This document shows, one piece after another, positions 60,401-64,000 of a stretch of 64,000 nt of DNA (its first letter is position 1; the number at the start of each line of letters is the position of its first letter). Origin of the DNA: Bradyrhizobium sp. JYMT SZCCT0428 (GTDB taxonomy: Bacteria; Pseudomonadota; Alphaproteobacteria; Rhizobiales; Xanthobacteraceae); assembly GCF_018131075.1 (NCBI RefSeq), contig NZ_JAFCLS010000041.1, positions 1-64,000 of the forward strand. The letters run 5' to 3'. Under the pieces are notes generated by a model that was given only the letters and a program-made list of their open reading frames with translations, had not been told where the DNA came from and searched no databases. A program made the position numbers and the translations under genes.

Positions 60401-60559
60401 ATGATCGAATACGAAAGCCAGTGCATCTCTGACGACGAGCTCGATATCGTTGTCGGAGGACGCAAAGCCGGCGAGGGACAGAAGGATTTTTCGACTGTTT
60501 CACCTCCGCCGACGCCAATTCAAACTATTATTGGATGGATAATCGCTGTCTTTAAATGA
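60401..60559 (+). CDS. Double-glycine-leader peptide, 52 aa
   Basis: Too short to have been obvious, but ATG 60401 follows TTTATGGAGGGCGTC, a strong ribosome site. The first 20 residues MIEYESQCISDDELDIVVGG match the leader pattern SDDELDxVxGG. The predicted core (RKAGEGQKDFSTVSPPPTPI and a hydrophobic IIGWIIAVF end) is cationic at the start and membrane-seeking at the end, like many bacteriocins. It is divergent from 60089-60256. Confidence 0.65.
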   Translation: MIEYESQCISDDELDIVVGGRKAGEGQKDFSTVSPPPTPIQTIIGWIIAVFK

Positions 60560-60668
60560 ACAACGCTCGGTAAGAGGGCCTTTTGCGGCGCTCTATTGTT
60601 AGGACAGGCGCAGCGGCAGCTCGGTGATGATTCCGCGTGCGACGGCTGTGCACAAAACCTCTGCTATG

Positions 60669-60899
60669 CTATTTTTCGCTTCCCGAATAATTGGAATCGG
60701 TGCGCAGTTCGAACGTCCCCAGCCGAAATTCATCGGTTTCCATCGGTGTTCGGACGAGAGTGAAAGCAGCGGTGGGGTGGTTTTCCCAAACCCATAGGTC
60801 GTCGGCTGTTATCGTCAGCCAGCCGAACTTAAACATGTATCGGCCTGGATCTGTAACGCGCCCCACCTGTGCCCAAGTCAGCTTCTTAATATCCGTCAT
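60669..60899 (-). CDS. Small hypothetical protein, 76 aa
   Basis: MTDIKKLTWAQVGRVTDPGR, then YMFKFGWLTITADDLWVWEN: an aromatic-rich beta-type protein with conserved look. No family recognised. It lies close to the leader peptides, but in the opposite direction to the nearer one, and might belong to that cluster. Confidence 0.6.
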   Translation of the reverse strand: MTDIKKLTWAQVGRVTDPGRYMFKFGWLTITADDLWVWENHPTAAFTLVRTPMETDEFRLGTFELRTDSNYSGSEK

Positions 60900-61263
60900 T
60901 CGAATTCGTCATCGCGTTCCGTGCACAGTTCTCAACCAACTGGAGAAGGGGTTAGTTCCGAGCCCCTCCATCGGAGACGACATCGGTGGGTTCTTGCTGA
61001 GGCTGCTGGATATGCCAAATACTGCCGCCATGGATCGGTCGGCGCCGACGGTTGAGGAAGCTACCGCCGGGCCTGCGCGGGGCAGATACGCGCCCAACAA
61101 CGCGGCTACAAATCCAACGCGCCCGTTTTATTAGGCCTCGGTCGGTTCGACATAGGGGTGAAGCGAAATTGTACTCCCGATTACCGCCAAAAGCTAGTGG
61201 ATCAGTTTGATTGGCAGCCTCCGATGCCTAGGAATCGACGGGTTCCGGGCGCATATTGATTAG
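60900..61263. other. No gene recognised
   Basis: Frames on both strands have no start signals. It likely contains the promoter of the zinc-ribbon gene at 61264. Confidence 0.4.
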
Positions 61264-61530
61264 ATGCCGCTCGGCACTAAGACCACGGTAGTCTTTGCCT
61301 GCCCCAAATGCAGTCGGGTTTACCGCGCCATGCAAGAGCGGCGTTCGCCCAGCCGATTTGGGATTTTCAAATGCTGGAATTGTAGTGCCGAGATTTACCG
61401 ATGGTCCAGCTATTACGATTATTTGGACTGGAGGCAGGTTAAACCAAACGACCCGTCGGGAGATGGAAAGTTAGTTGACCCATCCCAAAACCTGAACGCG
61501 ACCCCGACCATCTCGCCAAATCGATCATAG
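61264..61530 (+). CDS. Zinc-ribbon protein, 88 aa
   Basis: VVFACPKCSRVYRAMQ and FKCWNCSAEIY hold two CxxC pairs about 28 residues apart, followed by a Trp/Tyr segment (SSYYDYLDWRQV). It is paralogous to 62467-62718, which shares the CPxCS, C-x-x-C, W and YxYxDWxxV framework. It could be a nucleic-acid or metal-sensing module. Its C-terminus (after VDPSQN) reads into a repeat shared with 23.4 kb, suggesting a fused or replaced end. Confidence 0.7.
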   Translation: MPLGTKTTVVFACPKCSRVYRAMQERRSPSRFGIFKCWNCSAEIYRWSSYYDYLDWRQVKPNDPSGDGKLVDPSQNLNATPTISPNRS

Positions 61531-61604
61531 ACATCGCGACGGGGGAGCAGCCTGACCGTGACCCAAGAGGAGCACATGCGGGCGCTGATCGTGGCAAGTG
61601 TTGA
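61494..61604 (+). pseudogene. Copy of the 23405-23563 gene, partial
   Basis: In a frame different from the zinc-ribbon gene it overlaps, this reads DHLAKSIIDIATGEQPDRD to TGA 61602-61604. The DNA at 61502-61558 is 53 of 57 bases identical to 23427-23483. The start codon region of the parent is missing. Confidence 0.6.
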
Positions 61605-61690
61605 CGACTTTTTTTCTATGCGATCCGGCGCCTCGGGAAAACTGACGGGGTGAGAGGGCTTGGCGTCCTATTGTTTCGCAACAGGGGGAT

Positions 61691-61924
61691 TTACTTCAGA
61701 GCCGGCGGTGGCGCGGAGGGCTCGTCGCGGGTACGGTTCCCAATCTCTGAAGCCGCCGCGCAGTGGCCGGCCCAAAGCTTGGTCCCTTTAACCGTTCCAA
61801 CGAGCTTGCACGCTTCTGCTGCTTTTGGCTTCACCTGAAAACGAGCGGTTAATGGCCCACCTTCGGTGGCGAAGGAGCCTGAGCCTTCGTTCGAACAAAA
61901 AAATACCGCAGCTAGAATGATCAA
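61691..61924 (-). CDS. Small secreted protein, 77 aa
   Basis: MIILAAVFFCSNEGSGSFAT is a short hydrophobic signal. The mature part is small, with two Cys (EACKLVGTVKG and WAGHCAAASE) that may form a disulfide, and a proline-rich end. It is envelope-located by prediction. No family recognised. Confidence 0.5.
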   Translation of the reverse strand: MIILAAVFFCSNEGSGSFATEGGPLTARFQVKPKAAEACKLVGTVKGTKLWAGHCAAASEIGNRTRDEPSAPPPALK

Positions 61925-62066
61925 AACTTCTGCAGGAGATATCGCGAGGTTTCGAGCGCAAATTTCTTCGCCTTCATTGGCCCGTGGATCTTCCCGATGC
62001 GGATGCGATCGTCCTATAAGGCGAGCTTACGCGCGGCGACTTCCGAATTTGCATATTAGGCGGGTG

Positions 62067-62321
62067 TCAGCGTTTTTCATCGTCTGACCTTGGGGCCGAA
62101 TACAATGCTACGCCTCTCGCAAGAGCCTCTTTGTAAACAGCCTTCATATCCGGATTGCTTAAGAGTTCGTCGGCGGGACTAAACTTTGTGTCGGCTTGCC
62201 ATTCCGCGCCGGGCAACGGTAGGGGTAAATCCCACTCCTTCGTGACGTAGGCAATCCGATCGGTTCGCCGGCCTCGGCTCATCCATTCGACGTATTTCCT
62301 GAGCCGGTTCATGTTTTCCAC
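62067..62321 (-). CDS. Small hypothetical protein, 84 aa
   Basis: A basic head with MENMNRLRKYVEWMSRGRRT, a Pro-rich middle and an acidic helical end (DMKAVYKEALARGVALY). No known domain. It looks like a genuine short protein of the accessory cluster. Confidence 0.55.
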   Translation of the reverse strand: MENMNRLRKYVEWMSRGRRTDRIAYVTKEWDLPLPLPGAEWQADTKFSPADELLSNPDMKAVYKEALARGVALYSAPRSDDEKR

Positions 62322-62466
62322 CTCTATCGTGGTTCCGAGGAAGACCCTGGCATTTCATGCCACTAGCGAATCCCTCATGTGCACGGTGGGCATGGTGGAG
62401 CGCTACAGTGTTTCGTGGCTGGGGAATGCTGTCTTCGCATTCGGGCGATGCCTTTAGCGGGGAAAC

Positions 62467-62718
62467 TCATTTGGTAGAATTCCAAGGCATTGTTTCGACT
62501 GCCTGCCAGTCTGAGTAAGAGTAAGGCCCGGACCAAGCACAGACCTGTGTGCGGCAAATTTGGCAGTCAAAGCCACCCTTCTCGGCCATCGAGGTTTGCA
62601 CGGCTTGGTAGCCCGCGCTGCATTGCGGGCAAACGAATACAACAATTGTTCGACTGCCTCTTCCCACTCGGTAGACCCTGCATGCTGTGGCGCCAGCCTT
62701 GGCTTGGATTGATCTCAA
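62467..62718 (-). CDS. Zinc-ribbon protein, paralog, 83 aa
   Basis: FVCPQCSAGYQAVQTSMAEK then FDCQICRTQVCAWSGPYSYS and DWQAVE: the same two CxxC pairs, Trp and YxYxDWxxV order as 61264-61530. The head (MRSIQAKAGATACRVYRV) is less certain, and the real start may be internal. It lies 1.2 kb from its paralog on the opposite strand. Confidence 0.6.
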   Translation of the reverse strand: MRSIQAKAGATACRVYRVGRGSRTIVVFVCPQCSAGYQAVQTSMAEKGGFDCQICRTQVCAWSGPYSYSDWQAVETMPWNSTK

Positions 62719-62723
62719 AGAGA

Positions 62724-62942
62724 TTAAGCGTGGCGACTTCGCGGTGCTAAGCGTTTGAACCGCGCCTTCTTTTGAGCGCCGTTCTGATCTCGAGCGATCG
62801 CGATTTTCAACCTTGCGGCGCGGTCGCGTACCCCACCTTTTGAACGGCCAATTTGCTGTGAGATCTCCGCCAAACTCAAGCCGGCCAGCGCCAAGGCGCG
62901 CAATCTAACATCCTCGGCGGGCGTCCATAGATCCTGTCTCAT
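62724..62942 (-). CDS. SANT/Myb-like mini DNA-binding protein, 72 aa
   Basis: ATG 62942: MRQDLWTPAEDVRLRALALA, then GLSLAEISQQIGRSKGGVRD and RAARLKIAIA. This is a clear SANT-like helix-turn-helix with a basic C-terminal tail. It matches the pattern of the 60- and 67-residue proteins at 16030 and 39092. The frame is open upstream to 62990, but this start fits the fold. Confidence 0.7.
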   Translation of the reverse strand: MRQDLWTPAEDVRLRALALAGLSLAEISQQIGRSKGGVRDRAARLKIAIARDQNGAQKKARFKRLAPRSRHA

Positions 62943-62994
62943 TTTTCGCCCTGAGCCTTGCTGCAAGCGTGCTATTCTTTGTAAGACCAAGGGC

Positions 62995-63159
62995 TCATTT
63001 GCTGGCTCTAACCAGCCGATCTAATAGGCTGCCGACAATGAGAAGAATTCGTTCGGCCTCCTTGGTATCGCCCTTCTTTAAGGCCTCCATGGCCTGCCGC
63101 AGGCCGGCTTGCATCTCATCAAGCGTTTTTTTTAGTGGCATTCTGCTGTCCTCTGACAT
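62995..63159 (-). CDS. Small helical protein, 54 aa
   Basis: ATG 63159 opens MSEDSRMPLKKTLDEMQAGL, then RQAMEALKKGDTKEAERILL: one or two amphipathic helices, the second resembling a TPR-like hairpin. It is short, with a protein-like composition. It is just upstream of the SANT-like gene, in the same direction (spacing 52 bases). Function unknown. Confidence 0.55.
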   Translation of the reverse strand: MSEDSRMPLKKTLDEMQAGLRQAMEALKKGDTKEAERILLIVGSLLDRLVRASK

Positions 63160-63489
63160 TTTGTGCCAGCCTAGCGCAGCCTAAGCGCGCGCGAAAGCCG
63201 CCCCTGAGGGCTTGGCATCGTCACCCCGGGACCCGCGCGGACAGGGGCGTGACCGTTCGGAGTTAGCGCGACAGGTTAAAGCGGCTAATCCGGCGCGTCG
63301 CGGATGACCGCTGGCGGTGAGCGGCCCCAGCAGTGTTTTTGCCCTCGCTGCGGCCGTTTCCGTTAAGCGGCCCGAATTTGAAGCGCGCAAATGAATGAGG
63401 CACCGCCTTTGCTTGTGCAGCGTGTTCTCTCGTTCAGGGAAATCGGTTGCAAAAAAATTCACGATGGCACCCTGACGATTGCATCCAGC
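63160..63489. other. No gene recognised
   Basis: No convincing frame. The GC-rich inverted string near 63215-63250 does not form a simple hairpin. Confidence 0.35.
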
Positions 63490-63714
63490 AGTTCACGGCC
63501 AAGCCTGAATCGACCCGGCATTTGCAGCAGATATGGTCGGGCGGTTGGGGCGCTCCAGGTCCATTTGGCGGGCGGCGGTGGAAAGATCAGGACCGATCAC
63601 GCCCCGTTCGAAGTGGCTCAGAAAGAAGCCGTCTATGCGACGCGCCGACGTCGGGTCAATTGGTTTTCCTAAAGCTCGGGGGAGCTTGCGAAGATCCTCG
63701 TGCTTTAATTGAAG
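63490..63714 (-). pseudogene. ATP-dependent DNA ligase remnant
   Basis: From about 63714 the frame reads HEDLRKLPRALGKPIDPTSA, then ARRIDGFFLSHFERGVIGPD, a match to the segment of LigD-type ATP-dependent ligases just before the GLEGLVSKxxDRPY motif. That motif is broken by a frameshift after MDLE (near 63553), where DRPYLLQMPGRF continues in another frame. Only this piece remains. Confidence 0.65.
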
Positions 63715-64000
63715 AGTGCCCCATAAGCGTCTGGATTCTCTTCGAGTTATACCCGTTTCCGATCCACAGAGAAGCGTGCGCGTGTCGCGTCGCGGTCGAT
63801 GATCTTGGCGTGCAACTCTGCTTGCCAACCCATAAGACGCTCGGCGGTGTTGCACACTTAGCACACCAACCTCAAAAGTGTTCGGCCGTCGGGTGTATGT
63901 TCAAAATTCGGCAGACCTAGCGGAGAGCGCGAGATAGGTTTGCTTTCTTTACGAAACTTCCGTTGCGTCGCGGGGCGTGTGGTGAGTTTTCAAATTACAG

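Overview
The window looks like chromosome from a Bradyrhizobium-type alphaproteobacterium (Nitrobacteraceae). The base composition is GC-rich. It carries a DUF6074 protein, PilZ proteins, a Tad/Flp pilus locus, solitary TAXI and Bug-type binding proteins, and many very short genes of a kind common in that group. No rRNA gene and no complete tRNA gene was found. Species assignment is inference.

1-4.8 kb is sparse: a few doubtful small genes and a 370-residue RTX calcium-binding protein on the minus strand, bracketed by a 42-bp imperfect direct repeat. 4.8-12 kb is an accessory island. It has one tyrosine integrase on the plus strand, a tightly packed minus-strand block of phage-like small genes (DUF5681-like, DUF6074, an AlpA-like HTH), a P4-type integrase, and two 48-bp copies of a tRNA-Cys(GCA) 3' end that look like attachment sites. 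Between those copies lie a decayed integrase and a VTT-domain membrane protein. 12-25 kb mixes metabolic and surface genes (an SDR enzyme, a GT90 glycosyltransferase convergent with a parallel beta-helix protein), three PilZ proteins, tiny membrane peptides and dead integrase fragments.

25.3-31.8 kb is one giant adhesin (about 2170 residues) with seven VCBS/cadherin-like repeats between RTX blocks. No type I secretion machinery is in the window. 32-44 kb holds remnants of an ERF-family (phage single-strand annealing) gene module, a coiled-coil membrane protein, a TAXI binding protein overlapping a VasI/TagO-like gene, a GrlR-like protein, a Bug-type binding protein, an XRE regulator and a broken ankyrin gene.

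44.1-58.1 kb is a Tad/Flp pilus locus in one direction: flp, flp, cpaA, cpaB, cpaE, cpaF, tadB, tadC, an ICMT-like membrane methyltransferase, tadE-like, tadG-like, tadE-like, an unknown gene, the cpaC/rcpA secretin, a lipoprotein, tadD, a membrane protein and a third flp. The secretin is displaced from its usual place after cpaB, and no recognisable cpaD is present. A methyltransferase inside the operon is unusual.

58-64 kb is a cluster of small genes. The most interesting is a divergent pair of short peptides with double-glycine leaders (60089-60256 minus, 60401-60559 plus), resembling bacteriocin or other leader-directed exported peptides. Around them are paralogous zinc-ribbon proteins, a SANT-like mini-protein (one of three in the window), an internally deleted ERF-HNH gene and a DNA ligase fragment.
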